This document shows positions 38,049 through 47,950 of a stretch of DNA of 64,000 nt, piece after piece. Within the stretch, counting starts at the first letter, position 1. The number at the start of each line of letters is the position of its first letter. The stretch is from positions 85,330 to 149,329 of the forward strand of contig NZ_JAOQMX010000005.1 of NCBI RefSeq assembly GCF_025960985.1, written 5' to 3'. The notes below the pieces were generated by a model that did no database searches, was not told the DNA's origin, and saw only the letters and a list, made by a program, of their open reading frames with translations. A program made the translations under genes and the position numbers. Source of the DNA: Flavobacterium psychraerolatum. GTDB taxonomy: Bacteria; Bacteroidota; Bacteroidia; Flavobacteriales; Flavobacteriaceae.

Positions 38049-38158
38049 TTTTGGGCGTGACCCGTAAAAAAACGGGTCGGGCTATTCGTTGCAAGTCCTC
38101 AACCAGTTCCGCTATCGCTTCACTAGTTTGCGGGCTTTCCTCTTCTATCCCTCACGTA
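38049..38158 (+). repeat. Dispersed hairpin repeat, copy B
   Basis: Begins TTTTGGGCGTGACCCG with a small hairpin CCCGT/ACGGG, then GTCGGGCTATTCGTTGCAAG, a CGCTATCGCTTC region, and ends CTATCCCTCACG. Same ends and order as the copies near 36.2, 56.5 and 62.8 kb. Confidence 0.8.
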
Positions 38159-38288
38159 GCACTTTGGAATTAGAGTATTTTATTGGATAATTCAAAGTCT
38201 ATATATGAATTGAAACGATTTGGTCAAAGGAAAAAAATTCCGTAAACTTGTCGTTAATTATGAGTTAAATACAAAACTACACCAAGCA

Positions 38289-39218
38289 ATGACAATACTG
38301 AATAATTGTAACCAAAAAATAATTAGACTAACCGCTATACTGCTATTATCTTCAACTTTCGCTACTTTCGCGCAAGAAAATATTAAAATAGACAATGACA
38401 AAAAGTATATTTCTTTCCTAACGAATGCTATAGAAAATAACAATGTTAATAAAGAATCCAGAGCACTTTTTTTAAAAGAATCAAGAACTTATTGGCATAG
38501 CCAAAAACTAGACTACAATTTACATCCCGAGAATTATGCTAAAACAATATCACTGTACCATCAAAACCAACTTAAATTCAAACAGAACAATGAGCAAATA
38601 GACAGTGTTCGAAAAATTAGAATAAATATAGCAGTTGAAAATTTTCAGAACTTTGATGATAGAAATTCATTTCCCAAAAAATCAGTTTTATTTATAGGTA
38701 GCTCCAGTATCGCAGGCTGGAAAACTTCCCTTTCATTCCCTGAATTCCCCATCATAAACCGAGGAGTTGGAGGCATGAATATGCTTGAAATAATTGAAAA
38801 CTATGACTTACTTGTAAAAAAATATGCTCCTTCCGTTATAGTTATTTATTGTGACATAGATATTGAACAAGGTAAATCACCAAAAGAGGCAGTAGACGTT
38901 TTTACAGCATTAGTTCATAAAATTAAATATGATTTCCCAAAAACAATTGTACTCCTGCTTTCAATGAAGCCAGTTATGATAGATGATTTTATAGGAAAAG
39001 ATATTCGAAAGAATAAAATGGCGGCCAATGAACAACTTTTAAAATTTAGTAAAAAGGAAAAAAATGTAGAATTCATTGATCTTTCCTCACCTATGTTACA
39101 TCAAGATGGAAAATTAAAAACAGCTATTTTTATTGAAGATGGGATGCATCTGAACGCGTTAGGCTACTCCATTTGGAACCCTATTATTAGAAAAAAAATA
39201 GCAGTATTAATGAAATAA
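38289..39218 (+). CDS. SGNH/GDSL-family hydrolase, exported
   Basis: 309 aa from the ATG at 38289 (MTILNNCNQKIIRLTAILLLSSTFATFAQ, a signal peptide). The frame is open upstream to a TTG at 38220, but that part is not signal-like. Block I reads SVLFIGSSSIAGWKT (GSSS in place of GDSL; catalytic Ser about 145), block II GVGGMNM, block III near VIVIYCDIDIEQGK (Asp where many members have GxND), and block V EDGMHLNALGYSIW (D-x-x-H catalytic pair). It is probably an esterase acting on carbohydrate or lipid esters in the periplasm. The gene follows repeat copy B. Confidence 0.82.
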   Translation: MTILNNCNQKIIRLTAILLLSSTFATFAQENIKIDNDKKYISFLTNAIENNNVNKESRALFLKESRTYWHSQKLDYNLHPENYAKTISLYHQNQLKFKQNNEQIDSVRKIRINIAVENFQNFDDRNSFPKKSVLFIGSSSIAGWKTSLSFPEFPIINRGVGGMNMLEIIENYDLLVKKYAPSVIVIYCDIDIEQGKSPKEAVDVFTALVHKIKYDFPKTIVLLLSMKPVMIDDFIGKDIRKNKMAANEQLLKFSKKEKNVEFIDLSSPMLHQDGKLKTAIFIEDGMHLNALGYSIWNPIIRKKIAVLMK

Positions 39219-39384
39219 TACAAACGCATCTCACCACCTTTCGCATCCATAACCTGTTACAAATAGTCCCTTGACTATAGCAAGAAATTAATGTTTGTAA
39301 AGATTCTTTACGAGTTAACATCTAAACCAAATAATTATAGCATTAACTATTCCTTAGATTAGGACTAGTACCAATTTTTTTTGT

Positions 39385-39392
39385 TAATTTTG
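39385..39392 (+). promoter_or_regulatory. Bacteroidota -7 element of the DUF2520 gene
   Basis: TAATTTTG matches TAnnTTTG and ends 4 bp before the ATG at 39397, pointing to a leaderless mRNA. Confidence 0.55.
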
Positions 39393-39396
39393 GTCT

Positions 39397-40170
39397 ATGG
39401 TAAAAGTAGTAGTTATAGGTTCTGGAAATCTGGCACAACATCTTATTGTTGCCATTCAAGAAGCAGAACAATCCGAAAAATCGATTCAACTCATTCAAGT
39501 ATACGCTCGAACAGTTGATAACATTGCACACTTAGTTCCAAAACAACACATTATATCCGATTTCCAACAGTTAAAAGAAGCTGATGTCTATATTATTGCT
39601 GTTTCAGACAATGCTATAAATACTGTCGCTTCTCAATTGCCTTTCAATAACAAACTGGTAGTACATACTTCGGGAGCAATGCCTATGGATACTTTAGATT
39701 CAAAAAACAAGAAAGGTGTTTTCTATCCACTACAAACATTTACAAAAAACAAAAAAGTAGCATTTGAAACGATTCCGATTTGTTTGGAAACGGAAAACGA
39801 AGCAGATTACATGAGCATCAAACTGCTAGCTAATGCCATTTCGAACAAAACTTACAACATAAATTCAGTCCAACGAAAAGCTTTGCATGTAGCAGCTGTG
39901 TTTGTTAATAATTTCACCAACCACTTATACCAAATTGGAGAAGAAATTTGTGATGAACACCAGCTTCCGTTTGAGATATTGCATCCATTAATTCAGGAGA
40001 CCGCTGCAAAAATAAGGAGTATTTCTCCCCAACAAGCACAAACAGGACCTGCGATTAGAAAAGATTCCAAAACCATAATAGCACACGAAACACTACTCAC
40101 ACACTCGAAACAAAAACAATTATATAAAATTCTAACACAATCGATTCAAGATAATGGCAAAAAGTTATAA
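39397..40170 (+). CDS. Rossmann-like / DUF2520 oxidoreductase
   Basis: 257 aa. The N-terminal NAD(P)-binding motif VVVIGSGNLAQHL (residues 4-16) is followed by a helical C-terminal DUF2520 domain (HVAAVFVNNFTNHLYQIGEE, about 168-187), the layout of 6-phosphogluconate/P5C-reductase-like enzymes. The substrate is unknown. It is the first gene of a tight plus-strand operon: its 3' end overlaps the KdsC-like gene by 17 bp, and UbiA, Maf and MscS genes follow. Confidence 0.88.
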   Translation: MVKVVVIGSGNLAQHLIVAIQEAEQSEKSIQLIQVYARTVDNIAHLVPKQHIISDFQQLKEADVYIIAVSDNAINTVASQLPFNNKLVVHTSGAMPMDTLDSKNKKGVFYPLQTFTKNKKVAFETIPICLETENEADYMSIKLLANAISNKTYNINSVQRKALHVAAVFVNNFTNHLYQIGEEICDEHQLPFEILHPLIQETAAKIRSISPQQAQTGPAIRKDSKTIIAHETLLTHSKQKQLYKILTQSIQDNGKKL

Positions 40171-40681
40171 AGAAATAATGAATGAAATTACCACATTTAT
40201 ATTTGATGTGGATGGCGTATTAACAGATGGTTCTGTATTTATTGATAATGATGGTGAAATGCACCGCACAATGAATATTAAAGACGGCTATGCCATGAAA
40301 GCTGCAATAGAAAGTGGTTACAACGTTTGCATCATCTCTGGTGGTAAAAATGAAGGGGTTCGCATTCGATTAAGAAATCTCGGAATTACAGATATTCATT
40401 TGGGAGCTCCCGACAAAGTAGCAACTTTTGAAGAATATACCGAATTATACAGTATCAATCCAGAACACGTTTTGTACATGGGTGACGATATTCCCGATTT
40501 TCATGTGATGAAATTGGTTGGTTTATCCACTTGTCCTCAAGATTCTTGTACCGAAATCAAGACTATCTCAAAATACATTTCGCATAAAAATGGTGGAAAA
40601 GGTGCCGTTCGAGATGTGATTGAACAAGTTATGAAAGTTCAAGGAAAATGGATGAAACATTTCGAAGGTAACAATAACTAG
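40154..40681 (+). CDS. kdsC: KdsC-like HAD phosphatase (3-deoxy-D-manno-octulosonate 8-phosphate phosphatase family)
   Basis: 175 aa HAD class C0 enzyme. FIFDVDGVLTDGS carries the nucleophile Asp and the second Asp (about 14-16), IISGGKN is motif II, and VLYMGDDIPDFHVM is motif IV. The family removes phosphate from KDO-8-P in LPS core synthesis; related members act on other sugar acids. It overlaps the DUF2520 gene by 17 bp, so the two are translationally coupled. The first ATG is taken; an ATG at codon 9 (MNEITTFIF) is also possible and would remove the overlap. Confidence 0.88.
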   Translation: MAKSYKEIMNEITTFIFDVDGVLTDGSVFIDNDGEMHRTMNIKDGYAMKAAIESGYNVCIISGGKNEGVRIRLRNLGITDIHLGAPDKVATFEEYTELYSINPEHVLYMGDDIPDFHVMKLVGLSTCPQDSCTEIKTISKYISHKNGGKGAVRDVIEQVMKVQGKWMKHFEGNNN

Positions 40682-40734
40682 ATTCCCTCGATAAGCAGAG
40701 ATTTACAACAACTAAAATTGGTCAATATTATCCC

Positions 40735-41661
40735 ATGAATTTCTTGAAATTAATACGCTACCAAAATTTGTTACTGCTTGCTTTTATGCAGCTACTTTTT
40801 CGATATGGTTTTTTGAACCTACAAAATATTCCTTTGGCCTTGAACGATTGGCAATATGTTTTATTGATTTTAAGCACGGTTTTGATTGCTGCTGCAGGTT
40901 ACGTTATTAATAATATTCTAGACCAAGAAACCGATCAAATCAATAAACCCAAAGATTGTATTGTAGGTAAATCAATTTCAGAGGTAGCAGCCTATAACAT
41001 TTATATTGTCCTTAATTCTATAGGGGTCGCCATTGGTTTTTATCTTGCTAACATCATCGGTAAACCAAATTTCGCTTCACTTTTCATCGTGATAGCAGCC
41101 ACTTTGTATATGTATGCAACGACCTTGAAAAAAATGGCAATTATAGGAAATTTAATCGTTGCACTATTACTTTCGATAAGCGTACTCATCATCGGAATAT
41201 TCAATCTATACCCTGCCATCACTAACAATAACCAAGCTGTCATGGGCAGTTTATTTTCGGTGTTAATGGATTATGCATTCTATGCTTTTATGATTAACTT
41301 TTTGAGAGAATTAGTTAAAGATATGGAAGATATAAACGGAGATTATAACCAAGGAATGAATACATTACCGATTATACTGGGGATAAAAAGAAGTAAAAAC
41401 ATTGTATTAGGGTTAAGTTTTATTCCCATCATTTTGATTACAATTTATATAAATACTTATCTATTACCCTTTAGACTGTATATTGCAATGGCTTATAGTA
41501 TCGTTTTAATCTTAGCACCTTTACTTTTATTTTCTGCAAAACTAGCAACAGCCACAACTCAAAAAGAATTTTACTCTTTGAGTATTTTATTAAAATGGAT
41601 TTTACTTTTTGGTATCTTTTCCATTCTTGTACTCAACCTAAATATCAAATACAATGCTTAA
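40735..41661 (+). CDS. UbiA-family prenyltransferase (geranylgeranylglyceryl-phosphate synthase-like)
   Basis: 308 aa membrane protein with about eight to nine hydrophobic helices. The first Asp-rich motif is NNILDQETDQINKPKD (about 61-76) and the second is KDMEDINGDYNQGMNTLP (about 196-213), both needed for Mg-prenyl-diphosphate binding. Flavobacterial members of this position are usually named geranylgeranylglycerol-phosphate geranylgeranyltransferase; the acceptor cannot be proved here and could be a quinone precursor. It overlaps the maf start by 8 bp. Confidence 0.85.
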   Translation: MNFLKLIRYQNLLLLAFMQLLFRYGFLNLQNIPLALNDWQYVLLILSTVLIAAAGYVINNILDQETDQINKPKDCIVGKSISEVAAYNIYIVLNSIGVAIGFYLANIIGKPNFASLFIVIAATLYMYATTLKKMAIIGNLIVALLLSISVLIIGIFNLYPAITNNNQAVMGSLFSVLMDYAFYAFMINFLRELVKDMEDINGDYNQGMNTLPIILGIKRSKNIVLGLSFIPIILITIYINTYLLPFRLYIAMAYSIVLILAPLLLFSAKLATATTQKEFYSLSILLKWILLFGIFSILVLNLNIKYNA

Positions 41662-42238
41662 TTCCAATTTAAAAAAATACAAATTAATACTAGCTTCAGG
41701 CTCCCCAAGACGTCAACAATTTTTCAAGGATTTAGAATTAGATTTTGAAATTCGACTTAAAGAAATTGAAGAAATTTTTCCTCCAGAATTAAAAGCGGGA
41801 GAAATCACCAATTATTTGGCCCAATTAAAAGCCTCTGCTTTTGAAGGCACATTGAACGACAATGAAATATTGATTACTAGTGATACAATTGTTTGGCACA
41901 ATGAAAATGCTTTGGGAAAACCAAAAGATAAGGAGGAAGCTTTTCGAATTTTAAAATCATTATCGAATGCAACTCATGATGTCATTACTTCTGTTTGCTT
42001 TAAATCGAATAGAAAAACACATTTAATTTGTGAAACAACTAAGGTAACATTTAATACATTAAGTGATGAAGCCATTCTTTTTTATATAGAAAAATTCAAA
42101 CCTTTTGACAAAGCGGGGGCCTACGGTATTCAAGAATGGATTGGATTTGTCGGAGTTTCAAAAATTGAAGGATCCTATGCAAACGTTATGGGTATGCCTG
42201 TAGATAAAGTATATAAATATTTAACTACTTTAGAATAA
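41654..42238 (+). CDS. maf: Maf-family nucleotide pyrophosphatase
   Basis: 194 aa. The N-terminal LILASGSPRRQQFFKDL is the Maf signature. ITSDTIVWHNENALGKPKD holds the acidic catalytic residue, and FDKAGAYGIQEW is the conserved C-terminal block. These enzymes hydrolyse canonical or modified nucleoside triphosphates (dTTP/UTP/m7GTP types). It overlaps the preceding UbiA gene by 8 bp and is 10 bp before the MscS gene. Confidence 0.95.
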   Translation: MLNSNLKKYKLILASGSPRRQQFFKDLELDFEIRLKEIEEIFPPELKAGEITNYLAQLKASAFEGTLNDNEILITSDTIVWHNENALGKPKDKEEAFRILKSLSNATHDVITSVCFKSNRKTHLICETTKVTFNTLSDEAILFYIEKFKPFDKAGAYGIQEWIGFVGVSKIEGSYANVMGMPVDKVYKYLTTLE

Positions 42239-42248
42239 AACCATACTT

Positions 42249-42785
42249 ATGTCACTATTTAATATTGATTTCACAGCAAAAGAAGTACTGTCAACAGGAA
42301 CTGTAATTCTTGCTGTTATCATTTTGAGAATAATTGTTTCTTTGGCAGTTCGTAAGTTTGCTAAAGCGACGCTTAGAATTGAGCATAGAACTAATTTGGT
42401 TATCAAATATTTAGACCTACTTGTCAATATCATAGCCATCTTGGCATTGATATTAATTTGGGGAGTAGATCCAAAAGATATTATCATCGCCATATCATCA
42501 ATCGCAACTGTAGTTGGAGTTGCGATGGTGGCACAATGGTCTATTTTGAGTAACATTACTGCTGGAATTATTCTCTTTTTCTCTTTTCCTTTCAAAATTG
42601 GGGATATCATCAAAATTCATGATAAAGATTTTCCGATTATTGGCGAAATTGAAGACATCAAAGCATTTCATATTGCCTTAATTACCAAAGAAGGTGAAAT
42701 CATCGTTTATCCCAACAACCTTATTTTTCAAAAAGGAATTTCGATTCTGAAACATGATTATATTGATCAAGAATTTGTTGATTAA
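42249..42785 (+). CDS. Small MscS-type mechanosensitive channel
   Basis: 178 aa. There are two or three hydrophobic helices, with a pore-like segment VVGVAMVAQWSILSNITAGI (about 82-101), followed by a beta domain with FKIGDIIKIHDKDFPIIGEI (about 116-135). It is shorter than E. coli MscS (286 aa) because the N-terminal helices and C-terminal cage are reduced. Predicted to release solutes on hypo-osmotic shock. Last gene of the DUF2520-kdsC-ubiA-maf series. Confidence 0.9.
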   Translation: MSLFNIDFTAKEVLSTGTVILAVIILRIIVSLAVRKFAKATLRIEHRTNLVIKYLDLLVNIIAILALILIWGVDPKDIIIAISSIATVVGVAMVAQWSILSNITAGIILFFSFPFKIGDIIKIHDKDFPIIGEIEDIKAFHIALITKEGEIIVYPNNLIFQKGISILKHDYIDQEFVD

Positions 42786-42905
42786 TTCCTTTTAACAAAA
42801 AGAAACATTCTATATTTTATTTTTGGTTTAACTTTACACACTTATTAAATAACTACTGAAATAAGCATCAAATTATCTGAATTTTATGTAGTAATTTTAG
42901 AACCA

Positions 42906-44723
42906 ATGCTCCTACGTCAAAAAACCTATACTTCACTACTCTTTTTATTGTTTTTTTCAGTTTCTACTGCACAAGTTAAGGAACAGAATAAAGACAGTAT
43001 TGCTATGTACAAAAAAATACAGACGTATTCAACCAAAAGTAAATTTACCTCTTTTTTGCATAGAATGGTTTTCGAACCAATTGACTCTAAGCCCAATAAA
43101 CCACAGACCATAAACCAAATCAATCACAAAAAGTATAATGGAAAAATAATTAGAAAAATCAATATTACAACTTTGGACCCTTTTGGTTATTCGGATAGCG
43201 ATACGCTCCGAAAACCAACAAAATGGGAAGAACGCATTGGAAATGATTTGCACCTGAAATCTAAAAAGTTTGCTATTCAAAATGTTTTATTATTCAAGAA
43301 GAATATGCCGTACAATGATATGGTTATTTATGAATCTGAGCGTCTTATTCGTGCACAACGGTTTGCCAATCGAGTAACTATAACCGAAAAAAATATAGGG
43401 AAAGATTCTGTCGATGTATATGTACGTGTTTTGGACTCCTGGAGTTTGGTACCCGAATTTCAAATTTCAAGCTCACGAATGTCATTAGGAGTTAATGAAC
43501 GAAATTTTCTCGGTACTGGTCAACAGTTGTATTATCGATTTACGAATAGATTTTCTGATGGAAAAGATGCACATAACATCTCTTACACTGTCCCGAATAT
43601 CAAAAATAGTTTTACAAAAGCAGTTCTAACCTATAACAAAGATCTCGATAATTTTTATGATAAAAGTATTTTAATTGAGCGACCTTTTTACTCATCTCTG
43701 ACCAAATGGGCAGGAGGAATTTATTTAGGACAACTCTTTCGGCAAGATAGCTTACAAGACGATAGTGCAGAATACAAAACAATTAACTTCAAATACAGTA
43801 CTCATGATTTTTGGTTGGGCAAAGCATTTCCTATTTTCATAAAGGATTCTGCAAACTACAAAACCTCCAATATTATTTTGGCAGGTCGTTATTATAATAG
43901 AAATTATATCGAAAGACCAAGTGTAACCTTCGATCCTGATGCTTTTTACAATAATGAAAAACTGTTTTTAATGGGAATCGGATTCAATACACGACGTTTT
44001 ATTGTGGATAAATACATTTTTAAATACGGAATTACTGAGGATGTACCCATCGGTCAAATTTATGGACTTACAGGGGGATACCAATATAAAAATCAAACTT
44101 GGAGACCTTATCTAGGAAGTCAATTTGCATTAGGAAAATATTTTAAATGGGGTTATTTGAGCACCAATATAGAATTAGGAAGCTTTTTTAATCATGCTAT
44201 AACAGAACAAACTACTTTTTCTCTACAAGTTAACTATTTTACCAATTTGCTCGAAATTGGTAAATGGAAAATAAGGCAATTTATCAAACCTGTAATGATA
44301 CTAGGCAACAACCGTCAAAATTCATTGGGAGACCAACTTACAATAAATGAGGAGTATGGGCTTAGGGGATTTAATAGCCCAATTTATGGTTCTGATAAGC
44401 TATTATTAACATTGCAAACACAAACCTATTCGCCAAAAAGTGTTTGGGGCTTTCGATTGAATCCGTATTTTAATTATTCGGTAGCGATGTTGGGGAATGT
44501 TAAGAATAATTTCCCTAATAATAAAGTGTATTCAAAAATCGGAATTGGAGCTATTATTAGTAATGACTATTTGGTTTTCAGTTCTTTTCAATTGTCTATC
44601 TCGTATTATCCTACAATCCCATTAGTAGGGAATTCTATATTCCAAACAAATTCCATACAAACTACCGATTTTGGTTTTCAAAATTTTGAATTATCAAAAC
44701 CCAAGACTATTTTATACAAATAG
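42906..44723 (+). CDS. Outer-membrane beta-barrel protein with POTRA-like N-terminus (BamA/TamA-like)
   Basis: 605 aa. A signal peptide (MLLRQKTYTSLLFLLFFSVSTAQ) is followed by a POTRA-like segment (KIIRKINITTLDPFGY; YESERLIRAQRFANRVTI, about 80-160) and then a long region rich in alternating aromatic/polar strands with amyloid-free barrel features such as NERNFLGTGQQLYYRF. That run resembles the Omp85 superfamily barrel start. The C-terminal part has YGLRGF and ends without a terminal Phe. Function unknown; possible roles are outer-membrane protein or lipid assembly or secretion. It follows the MscS gene by 120 bp and could be separate. Confidence 0.7.
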   Translation: MLLRQKTYTSLLFLLFFSVSTAQVKEQNKDSIAMYKKIQTYSTKSKFTSFLHRMVFEPIDSKPNKPQTINQINHKKYNGKIIRKINITTLDPFGYSDSDTLRKPTKWEERIGNDLHLKSKKFAIQNVLLFKKNMPYNDMVIYESERLIRAQRFANRVTITEKNIGKDSVDVYVRVLDSWSLVPEFQISSSRMSLGVNERNFLGTGQQLYYRFTNRFSDGKDAHNISYTVPNIKNSFTKAVLTYNKDLDNFYDKSILIERPFYSSLTKWAGGIYLGQLFRQDSLQDDSAEYKTINFKYSTHDFWLGKAFPIFIKDSANYKTSNIILAGRYYNRNYIERPSVTFDPDAFYNNEKLFLMGIGFNTRRFIVDKYIFKYGITEDVPIGQIYGLTGGYQYKNQTWRPYLGSQFALGKYFKWGYLSTNIELGSFFNHAITEQTTFSLQVNYFTNLLEIGKWKIRQFIKPVMILGNNRQNSLGDQLTINEEYGLRGFNSPIYGSDKLLLTLQTQTYSPKSVWGFRLNPYFNYSVAMLGNVKNNFPNNKVYSKIGIGAIISNDYLVFSSFQLSISYYPTIPLVGNSIFQTNSIQTTDFGFQNFELSKPKTILYK

Positions 44724-44937
44724 AAATTCATGAAATTATTCATCAAGTATTGATAGGGATTTTAAGTTGCAATTGTTGTTTTTTAAATTTATATGATTGT
44801 AAAAAAGCAATTTAGAATAATATGAATGGTATTCTACGAATCATTCCAATAAATTATAACCTACCTTGGTGTAGTTTACCTCTTATTTACAGCAATTAAT
44901 ATTTCTAAATACTAGTATTATCTGTTCAATTAGTGTA

Positions 44938-44983
44938 AAAAATAAGGCTATTTCTTTAGATTGAAATAGCCTTATTTTTTTTT
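44938..44983 (-). terminator. Terminator of the polyphosphate operon
   Basis: Hairpin AATAAGGCTATTTC / GAAATAGCCTTATT followed by T/A-runs, right after the ppx stop. Confidence 0.85.
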
Positions 44984-45872
44984 AAATATTTCCATAGTAC
45001 ATTGCCTTGACAATTCCGTCAGACAATCCTATTTTTGGAACATAAATCTGTCTTGCGCCACTCCATTTCATAGCGTTTAGGTAAATACGAACAGCAGGAA
45101 TAATTACATCTGCACGATCGGGATTTAAACCTAATTCAGAAATACGTTGCTCATAGGTCAATGAATTCAAAAAATTATATTGAGAATTCATATAAATATA
45201 TGATAATGGTTTTTCTTGTGTTTTACCAGACATTTTGAATACTTTATTGATGTTTCCTCCAGAACCAATTAGCGCTATATCGTCAAATTCTTCTGTATTA
45301 GTTTTAATCCACTTTTCAATTTCACTCCATACAACATCACAAACCATGTTGTTTAATAACCGAACTGTTCCTGCTTTGAAAGATCTTGAACTAATAATCT
45401 TTCCATTAGAAAAAAGTGTAAATTCAGTACTACCACCTCCTACATCAACAAAAAGATAATTTTGGTCTTTTTCTAATAAATGCATAAGATCAGTAGAAGC
45501 TATAATTGCAGCTTCTTTTTTACCATCAATAATTTCAATTTTTAGATCTGCTTTTTTCTTAATTAATGCAGCTACTTCTTTTCCATTATAAGCCTCTCTC
45601 ATCGCTGAGGTAGCAAAAGCACGATAAGATTCTACTTTATGCACCTTCATTAAAAGGTTAAAAGCTTTCATAGCATCACACATACGTAAGATATTTTCCT
45701 CTGATATCTCACCTACTGTAAATGCATCTTGCCCCAAACGTATGGGTACACGCACCAAAGCACTTTTATTAAACTGAGGTTCTTTTCCTTCTTGTTCTAC
45801 GATATTGACTACCAAAAGACGCATGGCATTAGAACCAATATCAATCGCAGCATATTTCTTTATTGTAATCAT
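44982..45872 (-). CDS. ppx: Exopolyphosphatase / GppA-family phosphatase
   Basis: 296 aa sugar-kinase/Hsp70-fold enzyme. Phosphate-1 loop AAIDIGSNAMRLLV (about 8-21), YLFVDVGGGSTEF (about 139) and LIGSGGNINKVF are the ASKHA signatures of the Ppx/GppA family. It is short, lacking the C-terminal HD-like domain of long Ppx proteins. It hydrolyses polyphosphate or pppGpp. It lies 4 bp after ppk1, giving a make/degrade pair in one operon. Confidence 0.92.
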   Translation of the reverse strand: MITIKKYAAIDIGSNAMRLLVVNIVEQEGKEPQFNKSALVRVPIRLGQDAFTVGEISEENILRMCDAMKAFNLLMKVHKVESYRAFATSAMREAYNGKEVAALIKKKADLKIEIIDGKKEAAIIASTDLMHLLEKDQNYLFVDVGGGSTEFTLFSNGKIISSRSFKAGTVRLLNNMVCDVVWSEIEKWIKTNTEEFDDIALIGSGGNINKVFKMSGKTQEKPLSYIYMNSQYNFLNSLTYEQRISELGLNPDRADVIIPAVRIYLNAMKWSGARQIYVPKIGLSDGIVKAMYYGNI

Positions 45873-45876
45873 CTAG

Positions 45877-47949
45877 TTATTTTTGTTCTGTCTTACCTAA
45901 CAAATGTACTTTATTCTGGTAATACTTATAGGTTTCTAATTGTGCTCTAAAAATGGGTGCTCCATCTCGTTCACGATATTTATTGTCTAATTTGTCTGAA
46001 TGATAGCGTGCTTTTACATTCCCTTTCCATCCTAAATCAAAATTATCGATCAGTTCATTCTTAATATCTTCATCATATATTGGACAGGTCACTTCTACCC
46101 TTCCGTCTAAATTTCGAGTCATAAAATCTGCTGAAGAAATAAATACATCCGGTACACCTGCATTTCCAAAAATGTAAATTCGAGAATGTTCTAGATAGTT
46201 ATCTACTATACTTATAGCTTCGATATTTTCACTTAGTCCTTTCACACCAGGTATTAAGGAACAAATCCCACGAACTTCCAATTTAATTTTAACACCTGCT
46301 TTGCTTGCTGCATACAATTTATCAATCATAGCATAATCAGACAAACTATTCATTTTTAATTTCATGTAAGCCTTTCTTCCAGCTAGTGCATGAAGAATTT
46401 CTCTATCAATTAATTTATAAAATCTTGCGCGTGTATAATGCGGTGACACAATTAAATGTTTATAACGATGGACACGGTAATTAATATCAAAAAACTCAAA
46501 TATTTTACTTACGTCTTTTAATATTTGTTGATGGCTAGTCAATAATGTTACATCGGTATATACTTTGGCTGTGGCCTCATTGAAATTTCCGGTTGAAAGA
46601 AATCCATAACGCTTGGTTTTTTCTTTTTCTGTACGTTCAATAACACATATTTTACTATGTACTTTCAATCCTTTTATACCAAAAATAAGATGAATACCTT
46701 CCGTTTGCATTTGCTCTGCATACGAGATATTAGAGGCTTCATCAAAACGTGCTTGCAATTCGATTTGAACGGTCACTTTTTTTCCGTTCTTGGCAGCATT
46801 TATTAATGAGCTAATAATTTGTGAATTTTTTGCCAATCGGTATAAAGTGATTTTTATTGAAGTAACTTTTGGATCCAAAGCTGCTTCCCTCAAAAACCGT
46901 GTGATATAAGAAAAAGATTGGTATGGTGCATTAACCAAGAAATCTCTATCACTTATTTTCTGCAATAAACTACCCTCTATACTCAAGCCAGGTATAGGTA
47001 ACGGTGGATTGGTTTTATACAATAAATCATTTCGACCTAAGCTGGGAAAATCCATATAATCCCTACGGTTATGATACCTACCCCCAGGAATAATACTATC
47101 TGTAGAGACAATTTTCATTTTTTCTAAGAAAAAAAGAAGTGTATCTCTTTCTATTGTTTGATCATAAATAAATCGAACAGGCTCTCCAATTCTTCTGTCT
47201 TTTACACTTGTAGAAATTTTCTCGAGCATACTTTTGCTCAAGTCACTATCTATTTCCAACTGTGCATCACGGCTGATTTTAATCATGTGAGCGGTAACAC
47301 TTTGGTAATCAAAAATATTGAAAATACTTTTTAAATTATGACGAATAACATCATCAATAAGTATCACATATTGTTTTTCATCTTCAGAAGGCAAAACCAA
47401 GAATCGATTGATGGTCTTGGGAATTTCAATAATAGCATAACGTACTTCTTGACTATTCATAACCAATTTGATTGCTAAATAGCCCATGTTATCTTTCAAT
47501 AAAGGAAATTCAGCCAAATCATTTAATATGATAGTAACCAATTCAGGACTTAATTTCTGAATAAAAAAATCTTTTAGAAAAACCTCTTGTTCTACAGAAA
47601 TTTCATCTTCATTGATAATAGAAACTCCTTGCTCTTCCAATTCCGTTTCTATTTCTTTGAAAATACTTAAACTCTCGGTTTGATGACGAATTACAATTTC
47701 ATTAATATCCTTAATTAATTGTTGAGCCGAAATACCTCCTAGAATCTTTTCACCGGTTTTGCCAGAATTACTCAATCGTCTTATAGCAGCAAAACGAACC
47801 CTGAAAAATTCATCTAAATTATTAGAGAAAATCCCCAAAAAACGTAATCTTTCTAAAAGAGGTACTGATGTATCTGCGGCTTCCTGTAACACTCTAGCGT
47901 TAAAAGCTAACCAACTTTTTTCTCTATCTATATATTTATTTACTAACAC
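45877..47949 (-). CDS. ppk1: Polyphosphate kinase 1
   Basis: 690 aa, the usual PPK1 length. Middle and C-terminal PLD-like domains are present. LKVHSKICVI (about 425) carries the autophosphorylated His and YLEHSRIYIFGN (about 590) the second conserved His. SLGRNDLLYKTNPPLPIPGL and RFDEASNISYAEQM are conserved blocks. It makes polyphosphate from ATP. Start MLVNKYIDREKSWLAFNARVL fits the family. It is 1 bp after the SixA-like gene and 4 bp before ppx, so the three are one operon. Confidence 0.97.
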   Translation of the reverse strand: MLVNKYIDREKSWLAFNARVLQEAADTSVPLLERLRFLGIFSNNLDEFFRVRFAAIRRLSNSGKTGEKILGGISAQQLIKDINEIVIRHQTESLSIFKEIETELEEQGVSIINEDEISVEQEVFLKDFFIQKLSPELVTIILNDLAEFPLLKDNMGYLAIKLVMNSQEVRYAIIEIPKTINRFLVLPSEDEKQYVILIDDVIRHNLKSIFNIFDYQSVTAHMIKISRDAQLEIDSDLSKSMLEKISTSVKDRRIGEPVRFIYDQTIERDTLLFFLEKMKIVSTDSIIPGGRYHNRRDYMDFPSLGRNDLLYKTNPPLPIPGLSIEGSLLQKISDRDFLVNAPYQSFSYITRFLREAALDPKVTSIKITLYRLAKNSQIISSLINAAKNGKKVTVQIELQARFDEASNISYAEQMQTEGIHLIFGIKGLKVHSKICVIERTEKEKTKRYGFLSTGNFNEATAKVYTDVTLLTSHQQILKDVSKIFEFFDINYRVHRYKHLIVSPHYTRARFYKLIDREILHALAGRKAYMKLKMNSLSDYAMIDKLYAASKAGVKIKLEVRGICSLIPGVKGLSENIEAISIVDNYLEHSRIYIFGNAGVPDVFISSADFMTRNLDGRVEVTCPIYDEDIKNELIDNFDLGWKGNVKARYHSDKLDNKYRERDGAPIFRAQLETYKYYQNKVHLLGKTEQK

Positions 47950-47950
47950 T

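Noticed and set aside
38220..38288. TTG start for the SGNH hydrolase
   Set aside because: The added 23 residues precede a good signal peptide and are not themselves signal-like.
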